This document shows positions 35,362 to 45,865 of a DNA stretch of 64,000 nt, piece after piece. The position numbers and the translations under genes are program-made. The notes under the pieces were generated by a model. It saw only the letters and a list, made by a program, of their open reading frames with translations, ran no database searches and was not told where the DNA came from. Every line of letters begins with the position of its first letter. Within the stretch, counting starts at the first letter, position 1. Origin of the DNA: Pteria penguin (Eukaryota > Mollusca > Bivalvia > Pterioida > Pteriidae); assembly GCA_035048485.1 (NCBI GenBank), contig CM068590.1, positions 3,880,093 to 3,944,092 of the forward strand. The letters are read 5' to 3'.

Positions 35362-36032
35362 TGTATACATACCCCCTCAAGGTTCACCTTTTTATAGCCC
35401 AGATGAGAGTAATGGTATTGATATGTTATACAATGCTGTAGAAAACATTATGTTAATGTATGATGATTTTGATATAATTTTGACAGGTGATTTTAATGCA
35501 AGAACAGGAAATCTAGAATACTTTGTAGTTGATGATGATGCAACTTATTTAGATATAAGTGATTGGTATATATCTGATACTTTCAAGGTTCCAAGAAACA
35601 ATCAGGATCTTGTCGTGAATGCTTTTGATTCAAGTCTAATAGACTTGTGCTGTGAATATGGTATACACTTCATGAATGGTAGGTCGCCAGAAGATTACGA
35701 GGGAAAGTTTACTTGTGTTACGAATGATGGAGCTAACGTAGTAGATTATACTATAGTATACACAGAATTTTTTGACAATATTGTATATTTTGAAATTCTA
35801 AATGAAGATTTCGCAGATCACTTCCCTATGTCATCTGAGTTGCAGTGTGAGAAACATACAGAGCAAAATAACACATGCGATAATCCTGTTGAGATCGTTG
35901 AAGGGCAAAAATTCAAATGGGACATGTATGAAATAGAAGATTTCAAAGAAAAACTAAATGATGAAGTGAGAAGCGCTATGATAGATGAGTGTTCATGCTT
36001 ATTATGTTCTAAATCGCTTCACTTAAACGAAC
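35362..36032 (+). pseudogene. LINE endonuclease, C-terminal part
   Basis: Resumes the endonuclease at YIPPQGSPFYSP. Landmarks are ILTGDFNARTG (the GDFN active-site motif), VVDYTIVY (the 'DY' substrate-binding region) and FADHFPM (catalytic Asp-His). A variable linker follows to NEHK. This part is an uninterrupted frame (35,423-36,040), so its loss of function comes mainly from the split at 34,192 and the later lesions. Confidence 0.8.
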
Positions 36033-36038
36033 ATAAAT

Positions 36039-36390
36039 AGTTTATAATATAAACATAAGAACTCATTAGGAATGACGCGCTCTATGGAGTGCGTTTAATG
36101 TGCATTATATTACATATAGCAAAATTGGCAATTTTCATTTTCATGCCTTCGATGATCGATTGATCTGAAAATACAAACATATCTTAATAATATCTTAATC
36201 TTGATAAGCATATCAGTACCAGATATGTATACAACGGAATTAATAAAAACAGAACTTAATAACTTGAAGGGGATGGGCGGGCGGGAAAACAACATACGAC
36301 TGCACGCACCGTGAAAGAGCCTTCGAATCACTATTCGAACATTCTTTTCACAAATGACCAATCACATCACATGATTGGATATTATAAACT
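36039..36390. mobile_element. 352-bp MITE inside the LINE
   Basis: Perfect 12-bp terminal inverted repeats AGTTTATAATAT (36,039-36,050) and ATATTATAAACT (36,379-36,390). Both sides are flanked by the direct repeat ATAAAT (36,033-36,038 and 36,391-36,396). It has no coding content. LINE homology continues on both sides. The direct repeat could instead be read as a shorter TA duplication with longer inverted repeats, which would point to a mariner-like family. Confidence 0.85.
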
Positions 36391-36396
36391 ATAAAT

Positions 36397-38010
36397 AGAA
36401 AACCTGAAGAACAGGTTATCTGTTATGAAACTATGATAAATATATTTACAAACTGACATAGATGACTCTGTGTTGCACCTTAATAAAATCTTCTATAGGG
36501 CAGCTGATAATATGAAACCTACAAAGAGTAGCGGTCGACAGGTGAACAAACAGCCGGATTGGTGGGATGTTGACTGTCAATTGGCAAAGCAGTTAAGATA
36601 TCGCAGTTTAAATAAAATGCGTATAGTGGCAAATGCAGTTAACGTTCAAACTTATATTGAAAGTAAGAAGCGATTTAAACAACTATTTCGAGAAAAGCAG
36701 GAATGTTTCAACGTAGCAACCAAACATAAGGTGGCAGTTAGCTGTAATGACGGGAACTCCTTCTGGACAAATGTGGAGAGACTCACAAGGTCGACAGGAA
36801 ATTTCTTCTACACAGTGTTATGAATATTTTTCAAAACCTATTAAGCAGTTGCAATCCAACACTAGGCAATGTTTTTCATGAAAACTTGTTATCTGAAATA
36901 AGCATGCATGAAGATTTATGTGACAAGTGTGAAAAAAAATGAACCTTAAACGCTAAATGCATTGATCGGTTTGGAGGACATACAAAAATCAATCTCACAA
37001 GTGCCTAACGGCAAGACAGCTGGGATGGATGCTGTAATCATTGAGTTTTTGAAGCACGCAAACTATAAACTCGTATTCTACATCTGTGATATTTTTAATA
37101 AAGTATTCAATTCGGGAACATTCCCTGAATCATGGTCCGTAGCAGCCATATGTCCGTTACATAAAAAAGGAAATATAAATGATCCAAATAATTATCATGG
37201 AATATCACTACTTGGTGTTCTTAGTATGGTGTTCACTTAAGTATTAAGCAACAGTCTTACACTATGGGCTGAAGAAGAAAATATTACACATCAGTGTCAA
37301 GCTGGAATTAGGAAGGGATATTCAACCCAAGACCAAATATTCTCCCTGCAGGCGATGTTCCAAAAATATCTTTCACGTAAAGAAGGCCGTTTTTATTGTA
37401 TGTTTGTCGACTTCCAAAAGTCATTCGACTGTGTTGATCATCAGTATTTGTTGCATAAAATAAGTAATAAAGGCATTCATGGCAAGATACTGCAGGTTCT
37501 TAAGTCTATGTACTCACAAATGAAATCTTGTAAGGTTACCAAAATCTGCACATTATACCAAAACATTAGCTTGTAAGGTTGGAACAAGACAGGGATGTAT
37601 GGTTAGTCCATATTTGTTTTGTATGTACATAACTGACCTTGTATATTTATATGAGGATAATACATGTCAAGGTTTATATATTGATGAACAATTTAGTAAT
37701 GTTACATCACTTTTTTATGCGTATTATCTTGCAAACTGTGGAGACACTGTCCGTAACTTGCAAAAACTTGCTGACCACTTGTCATTATTTTGCAAACGTT
37801 GGAAATGAAAGTAAATATTGACAAAACAAAAGTGATTATTTTTAGAAATGTTGGTTACCTCAGACACTATGAGAAATGGATTTGTGATGAAGTACAGATT
37901 GAAGTAGTGTCTTTTTATAAGTACTTGGTAATTGTATTCACCCCGAAATTGTCCTGGTCAAAAACAAAGCGTACATTAGCATCACAAGGCCCTGGGAATG
38001 TCTTATAAAC
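36397..38010 (+). pseudogene. LINE reverse transcriptase, broken
   Basis: After a linker (DDSVLHLNKIFYRAADNM) the reverse transcriptase reads NGKTAGMDAVIIEFLK, then SWSVAAICPLHKKG and NYHGISLL. An in-frame TAA follows at about 37,238, and then AGIRKGYSTQDQIFSLQ. Motif A (MFVDFQKSFD) and, after a frameshift, motif B (GTRQGCMVSP) follow. The motif C position is FYAYYLANCGD instead of YADD at 37,716-37,727, with both catalytic aspartates lost. Another shift near 37,805 leads to VNIDKTKVIIF and FYKYLVIVFTPKLSWSK. Confidence 0.85.
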
Positions 38011-38731
38011 TTTACAAAAAAATTGGACATCTAGCACATGTTGGGTTGTTTTAGATATTTGACACTCTGATTAAGCCAATTATTACCTACGGTTCAGAAA
38101 TTTAGGGATATGAAGTGTCGGATATAGTAAAAGCATACCCACGGTGTCAAATAGTGCTTGTACAAGTGCAGTATTGGGAGAATGTGGTCGATTTCGCATT
38201 TGTATTGACTATCATACCAGATGTATAAAATATTGTTCAGATTGTTGACTATGAGTTGTGACAGGCTACCTAGATCCTGCTATAATATGTTGTTAGAGTT
38301 GGATAGAAATGGTAGGAAAACATGGGCTAGCAGTGTTACGGACTTACTCTATATGTATGGATTTGGTGAAGTATGGGAGAATCAAGGATGTGGAAATATA
38401 GAAATATTCATAGATGTATTTAAGCAGACTTATTGATACTTGTAAACGAAATTGGAGCAATAGCATTCATTTATCAGACAAACTTGGTACATATTGCACT
38501 TTTAAGTCTGAGCTTTTGTATGAGAAATATTTCTCAGTTGTTACAACTTCTGAACAGAGGAGATATATGTGTAAATTTCGTATTTCAAACCATGATTTCC
38601 ACATAGAAAAAGGTCAATATAATAGTATTGATGTACAACAGAGACAGTATTTATTGTGTTTCAACAAAGGTTATACATATACAGAAAACGAAGAGCATGT
38701 GTTGAAAATGTGTAGTCAGTATGAGAACTAA
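38011..38731 (+). pseudogene. LINE C-terminal domain, frameshifted
   Basis: Three overlapping frames continue the LINE protein: LIKPIITYGSEI, then WASSVTDLLYMYGFGEVWE with the invariant 'WENQG', and then NWSNSIHLSDKLGTYCTFKS to EEHVLKMCSQY. The last segment keeps the Cys/His spacing of the LINE C-terminal region only in part. Confidence 0.7.
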
Positions 38732-39200
38732 AGACATCAATATATACCAGACATATTCAAATTGACTTTAGGATTATGTATGTCATCGGTAAATGCAGAT
38801 CTCCTCCAGAGGTTGGCTACTTACATTTATCACTGTAATAAAGTTCGGCATACTCTCCTTAAGCAGATAATAGTATGATATAATATTATTGATATTAAGA
38901 CCATGATATCTATTTAGAATGTGTACATATATTCTACTCACATTATATGATACAGATGTACCTGCTGTACATCATGACTTATCTGTGTATGATGACAATA
39001 ATATGTAAATGTGTTAATGTTAGAATTAACTACCTTGAATAAATTGTTTGCACTTTTATATTATACTCTGTCGGGATACTGACACATGCTTGTACTCTTG
39101 GCATGTATGCCTTAAACACTGAATAAATGAACCTGAACTTGAACCTGAATATGTCTTCCTTACCCAAATTAATATAAATGTCCCTTTGAAGTGTTAATGT
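38732..39200 (+). other. LINE 3' UTR and end
   Basis: Non-coding. It ends with 'ctgaataaatgaacctgaac' and two to three degenerate 'ttgaacctga' copies at about 39,128-39,150, which I take as the LINE 3' terminus. Confidence 0.6.
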
Positions 39201-39349
39201 TATGCCTTATTTGATCTTTAGAATTCCTGTGACTATTTTATGTATAGCAAATCTTGGCACCCTACTTGAAAGTTGTTTCAGGATTTTCTATAAGCACACA
39301 TGTCTGCTGATCATCAAGTTATGCTGCCCTTCACAAGGAAAGTGGTCAT

Positions 39350-39495
39350 CGGTCAAAAAAAAAAAAAAAAAACAAACAAAACAAAACAAAAAAAAAAAAA
39401 AAAAAAAAAACCCCAAACAAACAAAAACAAACAAAAGAACAAACAAACAAACAAAAACAAACAAAAGAACAAACAAACAAACAAACAAAAACAAA
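39350..39495. repeat. A-rich (AAAC)n low-complexity tract
   Basis: Poly-A runs and 'acaaacaaaca' repeats immediately upstream of the K2P exon. It has no pyrimidine tract. Confidence 0.95.
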
Positions 39496-39507
39496 ACGCA
39501 ATCAGAG

Positions 39508-39912
39508 ATGGAGGCTGTACCAATGACGTCAGTGAAAGCTGTTGCTGTAGATGACGTAGATAATGACGTAGACAAAAATATAAAACGTGACGTAAGAATG
39601 CTATTGTCTACGAAAGTTAGCGTGCTTATGATATTATTGTATATTTTGACTGGAGCCGTCCTGTTCTCCCAGTGGGAGAAAGGTTGGGCGCTTCTAGATG
39701 GCGCTTACTTCTGTTTCATCACATTGACGACCATTGGATTCGGAGATCTTGTGCCTGGGACGGGAGACGCGTCACAGAAGGAGAAGCTGGTCATTTGCAG
39801 TTTCTATCTCTTCTTCGGCCTTGCTATTGTCGCGATGTGTTTTAATCTAATGCAGGACGAGGTGCGGAAGAAAATCAAATGGTTGGTAAAGAAAATGGGT
39901 ATCATTGATTAA
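39508..39912 (+). CDS. two-pore-domain potassium channel (K2P), C-terminal half / terminal exon
   Basis: A 134-residue frame from the ATG at 39,508. A charged N-terminal segment precedes a membrane helix (~36-54, VSVLMILLYILTGAVLF). The pore loop follows with the selectivity filter TTIGFGD (74-80), then a second helix (~93-113) and MQDEVRKKIKWLVKKMGIID. In K2P channels this is TM3 - second pore - TM4, which carries K+ leak current. The first pore (TM1-P1-TM2) is not found anywhere in the window, so this is either the last exon of a longer gene or a stranded fragment. The frame is intact. The frame is also open upstream through the A-rich tract, but that part is low complexity. 'caatcag' at 39,498-39,504 is a possible but weak splice acceptor because the sequence before it is purine/A-rich. 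It sits between a dead LINE and a large repeat array. Confidence 0.72.
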   Translation: MEAVPMTSVKAVAVDDVDNDVDKNIKRDVRMLLSTKVSVLMILLYILTGAVLFSQWEKGWALLDGAYFCFITLTTIGFGDLVPGTGDASQKEKLVICSFYLFFGLAIVAMCFNLMQDEVRKKIKWLVKKMGIID

Positions 39913-40130
39913 TAAATCAAAATACCATTAAACTTTAAGATGATTTGGTAAACCTAGAACACTCTATTTTATGGAGCCCAAAATATAAAAATTGAAAAGA
40001 ATGTATCATATTTCTCAAACAATGTTAAAATGCCACATGGAATAAAATCAAAATTCATCATCAGGGAGTATAAACGTATCGAAATGTGAATAGAGAGCAC
40101 AGGGTGTGTATATCAGTAACAGGTTAAACA
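39913..40130. other. K2P downstream sequence
   Basis: Short AT-rich sequence between the stop codon and the repeat array. 'aataaatcaaaat' follows the stop directly and 'ggaataaaatcaaaattc' occurs near 40,039; either could serve as a polyadenylation signal. Confidence 0.35.
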
Positions 40131-43100
40131 AAAACAATATCAGAAACAAAAAAGCAAGCACACAGGTAATACAAACAACAAGCAAGCAAACAAGTAATGC
40201 AAAGAACAAGCAAGCAAATAATAGAAACAAGAAGCAAACGAACAGGTAATACATACAACAAACAAGCAAGCACATGATACAAACAACATGCAAGCACACA
40301 AATAATATAAACAACAAGCAAAGAAACAAGTAATACAAACAGCAAACAAACAAACAAGTATTACAAACAACAAGCATACAAACAAGTATTACAAAGAAGA
40401 AGCAAGCAAACAAATAATATAAACAACAAGCAAACAAACAAGTAATACAAACAGCAAACAAACAAACAAGAATTACAAACAACAAGCATACAAACATGTA
40501 TTACAAAGAAGAAGCAAGCAAACAAATAATATAAACAACAAGCAAACAAACAAATAATAAAAACAGCAAACAAACAAACAAGAATTACAAACAACAAGCA
40601 TACAAACAAGTAATACAAACAACAAGCAAGCAAAGGAGTAATAGATACAAAAGCAAGCAAGCACAAAAATAATAGAAACAGCATGCAAACCAAAACAAAA
40701 AAACCCCAAAAAACAAAAAACAAAAAACGGAAAATAGAAACAACAAGCAATTAAATAAATATTACAAACAACAAGACATCAAACAAGTAATACAAAGAAT
40801 AAGCAAACACACAAGTAATACAAACTACATGCAAGCAAACAAGTAATACAAACAAGAAGCAAGCATGCAAATTATAGAAACAACAAGCAAGCAAGAAAGG
40901 AATCCAAACAACAAGCAAACAAACAAGTAGTAAATACAATAAGCAAGCACACCAACAATACAAACAACAAGCAAAAAAAGAAAGGAATTCAAGCAACAAG
41001 CAAATAAACAAGTAATAAAAACAAAAAGAATCCACCCAAGTACTAAGAAGAACAAGCAAGTAAACGAGTAATACAAACAACAAGCAATCACAGAAGTAAT
41101 AAAAACAACAACAAACAAGTAATACAAATAACCAGCAAGCAAACAAGTAATGCAAACAACAAGCAACAAACAAGTATTACAATCAACAAGAAAAGAAACA
41201 AATAATACAAACAACAAGCAAAGCACAAACGTACTTCAACTAACCAGCAAGAAAAGAAGTAATGCAAACAATAATCAAGAACACAAGTAATAGAAACAAG
41301 AGCAAACAAACAAGTATTATAAACAACAAGCAAGTTGTACATTCAACAAGCAAACAATCAGGTAATACAAACAACAAGCCAGAATGAAATACAAGCAGCA
41401 AGCTAACAAGTACTACAACAACAACCACACAAATGATACAAACAACAAGCAAGCGTATAAGTACTACAAACAACACGCAATCACACAAAAAATATAAACA
41501 ACAAGCAAAGAAACAAGTATTACAAACAGCAAACAAATAAACAAGTATTACAAACAACAAGCATACAAACAAGTATTACAAAGAAGAAGCAAGCAAACAA
41601 ATAATATAAACAACAAGCAAACAAACAAGTAATGCAAGCAGCAAACAAAGAAACAAGAATTACAAACAACAAGCATACAAACATGTATTACAAAGAAGAA
41701 GCAAGCAAACAAATAATATAAACAACAAGCAAACAAACAAATAATAAAAACAGCAAACAAACAAACAAGAATTACAAACAACAAGCATACAAACAAGTAA
41801 TACAAACAACAAGCAAGCAAAGGATTAATAGATACAAAAGCAAGCAAGCACAAAAATAATAGAAACAGCAAGCAAACCAAAACAAACCCCCCCCCCCCCA
41901 AAAAAAAAACAAAAAACAAAAAACGGAAAATAGAAACAACAAGCAATTAAATAAATATTACAAACAACAAGACATCAAACAAGTAATACAAAGAATAAGC
42001 AAACACACAAGTAATACAAACTACATGCAAGCAAACAAGTAATACAAACAAGAAGCAAGCATGCAAATTATAAAAACAACAAGCAAGCAAGAAAGGAATC
42101 CAAACAACAAGCAAACAAACAAGTAGTAAATACAATAAGCAAGCACACCAACAATACAAACAACAAGCAAAAAAGAAAGGAATTCAAGCAACAAGCAAAG
42201 AAACAAGTAATAAAAACAACAAGAATCCACCCAAGTACTAAGAAGAACAAGCAAGGAAACGAGTAATACAAACAACAAGCAATCACAGAAGTAATAAAAA
42301 CAACAACAAACAAGTAATACAAATAACCAGCAAGCAAACAAGTAATGCAAACAACAAGCAACAAACAAGTATTACAATCAACAAGAAAAGAAACAAATAA
42401 TACAAACAACAAGCAAAGCACAAACGTACTTCAACTAACCAGCAAGAAAAGAAGTAATGCAAACAATAATCAAGAACACAAGTAATAGAAACAAGAGCAA
42501 ACAAACAAGTATTATAAACAACAAGCAAGTTGTACATTCAACACGCAAACAATCAGGTAATACAAACAACAAGCCAGAATGAAATACAAGCAGCAAGCTA
42601 ACAAGTACTACAACAACAACCACACAAATGATACAAACAACAAGCAAGCGTATAAGTACTACAAACAACAAGCAATCACACAAATAATATAAACAACAAG
42701 CAAAGAAACAAGTAATACAAACACAAACAAACAAACAAGTATTACAAACAACAAGCATACAAACAAGTATTACAAAGAAGAAGCAAGCAAACAAATAATA
42801 TAAACAACAAGCAAACAAACAAGTAATACAAACAGCAAACAAACAAACAAGAATTACAAACAACAAGCATACAAACATGTATTACAAAGAAGAAGCAAGC
42901 AAACAAATAATATAAACAACAAGCAAACAAACAAATAATAAAAACAGCAAACAAACAAACAAGAATTACAAACAACAAGCATACAAACAAGTAATACAAA
43001 CAACAAGCAAGCAAAGGAGTAATAGATACAAAAGCAAGCAAGCACAAAAATAATAGAAACAGCAAGCAAACCAAAACAAAAAAAAAACCCCCAAAAAACA

Positions 43101-44140
43101 AAAAACAAAAAACGGAAAATAGAAACAACAAGCAATTAAATAAATATTACAAACAACAAGACATCAAACAAGTAATACAAAGAATAAGCAAACACACAAG
43201 TAATACAAACAACATGCAAGCAAACAAGTAGTACAAACAAGAAGCAAGCATGCAAATTATAGAAACAACAAGCAAGCAAGAAAGGAATCCAAACAACAAG
43301 CAAACAAACAAGTAGTAAATACAATAAGCAAGCACACCAACAATACAAACAACAAGCAAAAAAGAAAGGAATTCAAGCAACAAGCAAAGAAACAAGTAAT
43401 AAAAACAACAAGAATCCACCCAAGTACTAAGAAGAACAAGCAAGGAAACGAGTAATACAAACAACAAGCAATCACAGAAGTAATAAAAACAACAACAAAC
43501 AAGTAATACAAATAACCAGCAAGCAAACAAGTAATGCAAACAACAAACAACAAACAAGTATTACAATCAACAAGAAAAGAAACAAATAATACAAACAACA
43601 AGCAAAGCACAAACGTACTTCAACTAACCAGCAAGAAAAGAAGTAATGCAAACAATAAATAAGAACACAAGTAATAGAAACAAGAGCAAACAAGCAAGTA
43701 TTATAAACAACAAGCAAGTTGTACATTCAACAAGCAAACAATCAGGTAATACAAACAACAAGCCAGAATGAAATACAAGCAGCAAGCTAACAAGTACTAC
43801 AACAACAACCACACAAATGATACAAACAACAAGCAAGCGTATAAGTACTACAAACAACAAGCAATCACACAAATAATACAAACAATAAACATGCAGGCAA
43901 ATAATACAAACAACAAGGAAAAAAAGAAAATAGAATAAAAACAACAAGAAACCAATCAAGTAACACAAAGAACAAGCAAGGAAACAAGTAATACAAATAA
44001 CATGCAAGCACACCACACAGGTAATACATACAACTAACCAGCTAGAAAACACGTATTGCAAACAACAAGCAAGCACACAAGTAAAACAAACAACAAGCAA
44101 GCACACAAGTTATACATAGAATTTGCAAATACACTAGTAA
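40130..44140. repeat. 28-bp satellite-like array with ~1.19-kb higher-order repeat
   Basis: The basic unit is about 28 bp, containing 'tacaaacaacaagcaagcaa' and 'acaagtaa'. The plus strand is rich in A and C and poor in T. A larger period is visible: the marker 'cacacaaataatat' recurs at 40,295, 41,482, 42,677 and 43,866, giving three copies of 1,187, 1,195 and 1,189 bp. Each copy carries the same A/C homopolymer block (40,690, 41,876 and 43,072) with a variable C-run. The minus strand is open for long distances as Cys/Leu/Val/Phe-rich translation because the repeat lacks stops; I do not consider these proteins. Confidence 0.95.
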
Positions 44141-44146
44141 TACTAA

Positions 44147-44420
44147 GCCGGCGTGGCCTAGTGGTATCGCGCTTGACTCCTGATCGGGAAGCCGGGGTTC
44201 GATTCCCGCTCTGGTCATTCCGGTGTCCTGTCTTTCGGATGAGACAGTAAAAACCGAGGCCCCGTGTCGTAAGATGCATGGCACGTTAAAGATCCCTCAC
44301 TGGGTCTGGTGTGTCCGTTGCATAGGTCAAAATTTGTATGCCCAGCATCAGGCAGATGCCGTCACCATATACGTGAAATATTCGTGGTGTGACGTTAAAC
44401 AAAACTCAATCAATCAACAA
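44147..44420 (+). mobile_element. tRNA-derived SINE, full-length head
   Basis: The best SINE copy. It starts 'gccggcgtggcctagtggta' (A-box), with B-box 'ggttcgattcc' near 44,197. The core has 'cggatgagacagtaaaaacc' and 'ggcacgttaaagatccctca', and the tail is 'aactcaatcaatcaa'. The 28-bp repeat resumes right after the tail, so the SINE inserted into the array. A tRNA gene is excluded because the acceptor stem does not close and a SINE core follows. Confidence 0.9.
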
Positions 44421-44547
44421 GCAAGCAAAGAAAGAGAATTGATAGAGAAAGCATACAGCAAGGAATACAGCAAATGGAACTACGCTTAAGCATACAGCGG
44501 GGTATATTGATCTTTCATATTTTGACCTTTGTTAATTTTTGCTACTA
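44421..44547. repeat. end of the 28-bp array and of the B-specific block
   Basis: A few degraded repeat copies ('aacaagcaagcaaag') and short unique sequence. Unit A homology resumes at 44,548 with 'attagttactgtgaaatata'. Confidence 0.6.
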
Positions 44548-45440
44548 GCTATTAGTTACTGTGAAATATATGTATACAATTCACTGCATTATTGATTGCC
44601 TGTAGTTGTTGCTGATGTTTCGGGAACAGATTTAACTCTTTCCTGTACGACAGATGTGAACAAATTCTATCAGCATTTTGTACCTAGGTGCAACGGTTAT
44701 GTAAGTGCGACAAATTTCCAATGACGACATGATGTTTTTGTACTTGAGAGAATAAAACGATACTACCCCAAATTTTCTTTTTGTTACTTTGAAATGCATC
44801 ATTGTTTAAACATAACAACTGTTAGCTTACATTAGGTATGTTACTATATTGTGTCATATACTTTTAAGTGGAAGCGCGGGAGGTATTAAAACTCGTCTCT
44901 ATGTCCGTCTCTTACAAAAATTTGAACTTTGAACTGCAAGCAATATAATTTTCACATCTAGCAGATTCCTCATAATCAACGCTTTCATTCTCAATTTTGA
45001 CCTAAATACTTTACTTACTTTTCCAAATATTAGCCATACAAACAAGGGTTCTCGATTCTGTGAATCTGCTTGTTTTAATAATTGAATTCAAAATCCACAT
45101 CGTAGCTTAACCACCTTTAATAAGTCTTAACATGTAAAAGACCCCCATGTCAGTACGTCTTTCCATCAATATGAAGATAACAGAAACATCATGATATAAA
45201 ATTGCTTACTCCAATCAAGTCTTTTAATTTTTATATTTATTCATTTATTTCCCATCTAAGCATAAATGTTGCCACTGTTTTTATACATCACCTTCACAAT
45301 GAAGTACTATTAACACCAACAACAATAATAATATAAATAGTATATAATATATACATAGGTGATGTGAAAACCTCTTCATCATGTTATACGAGTTATCCCT
45401 CTTTGAATAAAGTATACTTTCAACTGACTATATTTGATTT
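44548..45440. repeat. unit B, return to unit A homology
   Basis: 44,548-44,605 matches 9,038-9,095, 45,215-45,300 matches 10,120-10,200, and 45,358-45,440 matches 10,619-10,705. The middle (44,610-45,210) is unrelated to A, where the 34-bp array lies instead, and contains no recognised gene. Confidence 0.65.
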
Positions 45441-45445
45441 TAAAT

Positions 45446-45616
45446 CAGCGACGGATTTAGAGGGGGCCCGGAGCCCTCCCTCCCATTTTCGCCGCATATT
45501 TACAAGTAACAGTCCAGATTTTGGCCAAAAAAAAAAAAAAAAATAGCGAGAGGGTATGTATATACATATGTGCCCCCCCCTTTTTTTTTCTTTTCAGAAA
45601 TCCTATATTCGCCACT
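45446..45616. mobile_element. short MITE-like element with 'cagtggcgga' type ends
   Basis: The left end is 'cagcgacggatttagagg' and the right end 'cctatattcgccacta'. These form imperfect inverted termini of about 15 bases, flanked by a possible 'tttaaat'/'tataaat' duplication. The interior has 'gagccctccctcccattttc' and AT-rich sequence that matches the segment ending the 73-bp minisatellite in each unit. Absent from the paralogous place in unit A. Confidence 0.55.
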
Positions 45617-45865
45617 ATAAATTACAAATTATTTTAGCTTTTGCATACTCGAAAATGATGGCAAGAATATAATGCTGAACGTCAAATGTAAATAGTAAAA
45701 TTTTCACGAATTCTTCCACAATGGAAATATTAAATTGTTCATACTCGCAGTTGACGAATTCTGCCGAACAGAAAGGTTTAATAATTTTTGACTTTTGTTT
45801 TGTTTTGGTTTGTTTTTTTTTTTTTGTTCCCTCTCAACAATGTTTTGTAATATCACAAATGAAAG

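Larger units (their letters stand above)
33560..39155 (+). mobile_element. non-LTR retrotransposon (LINE), degraded and with nested insertions
   Basis: A LINE on the plus strand, from ORF1-like sequence through an apurinic-type (EEP) endonuclease and reverse transcriptase to a 3' end with 'ctgaataaatgaacctgaac' and a short degenerate tail at 39,130-39,150. It is interrupted by a reverse-transcriptase fragment of another family at 34,192-35,361 and a MITE at 36,039-36,390. Frameshifts and stops occur throughout, and the catalytic YADD is YAYY. Domain order and sequence style fit the CR1/Jockey-like clades of molluscs. It is dead on its own. Confidence 0.85.

Noticed and set aside
40048..44106. 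Many long minus-strand frames rich in Cys, Leu, Val and Phe that look like membrane proteins
   Set aside because: They are translations of a 28-bp repeat without stop codons. All frames give the same kind of peptide and the reading frame drifts with each unit.
44147..44220. Possible functional tRNA gene
   Set aside because: A- and B-box-like elements are present, but a SINE core and tail follow and the acceptor stem does not pair. The copies at 4,604, 26,066 and 60,056 have the same layout.
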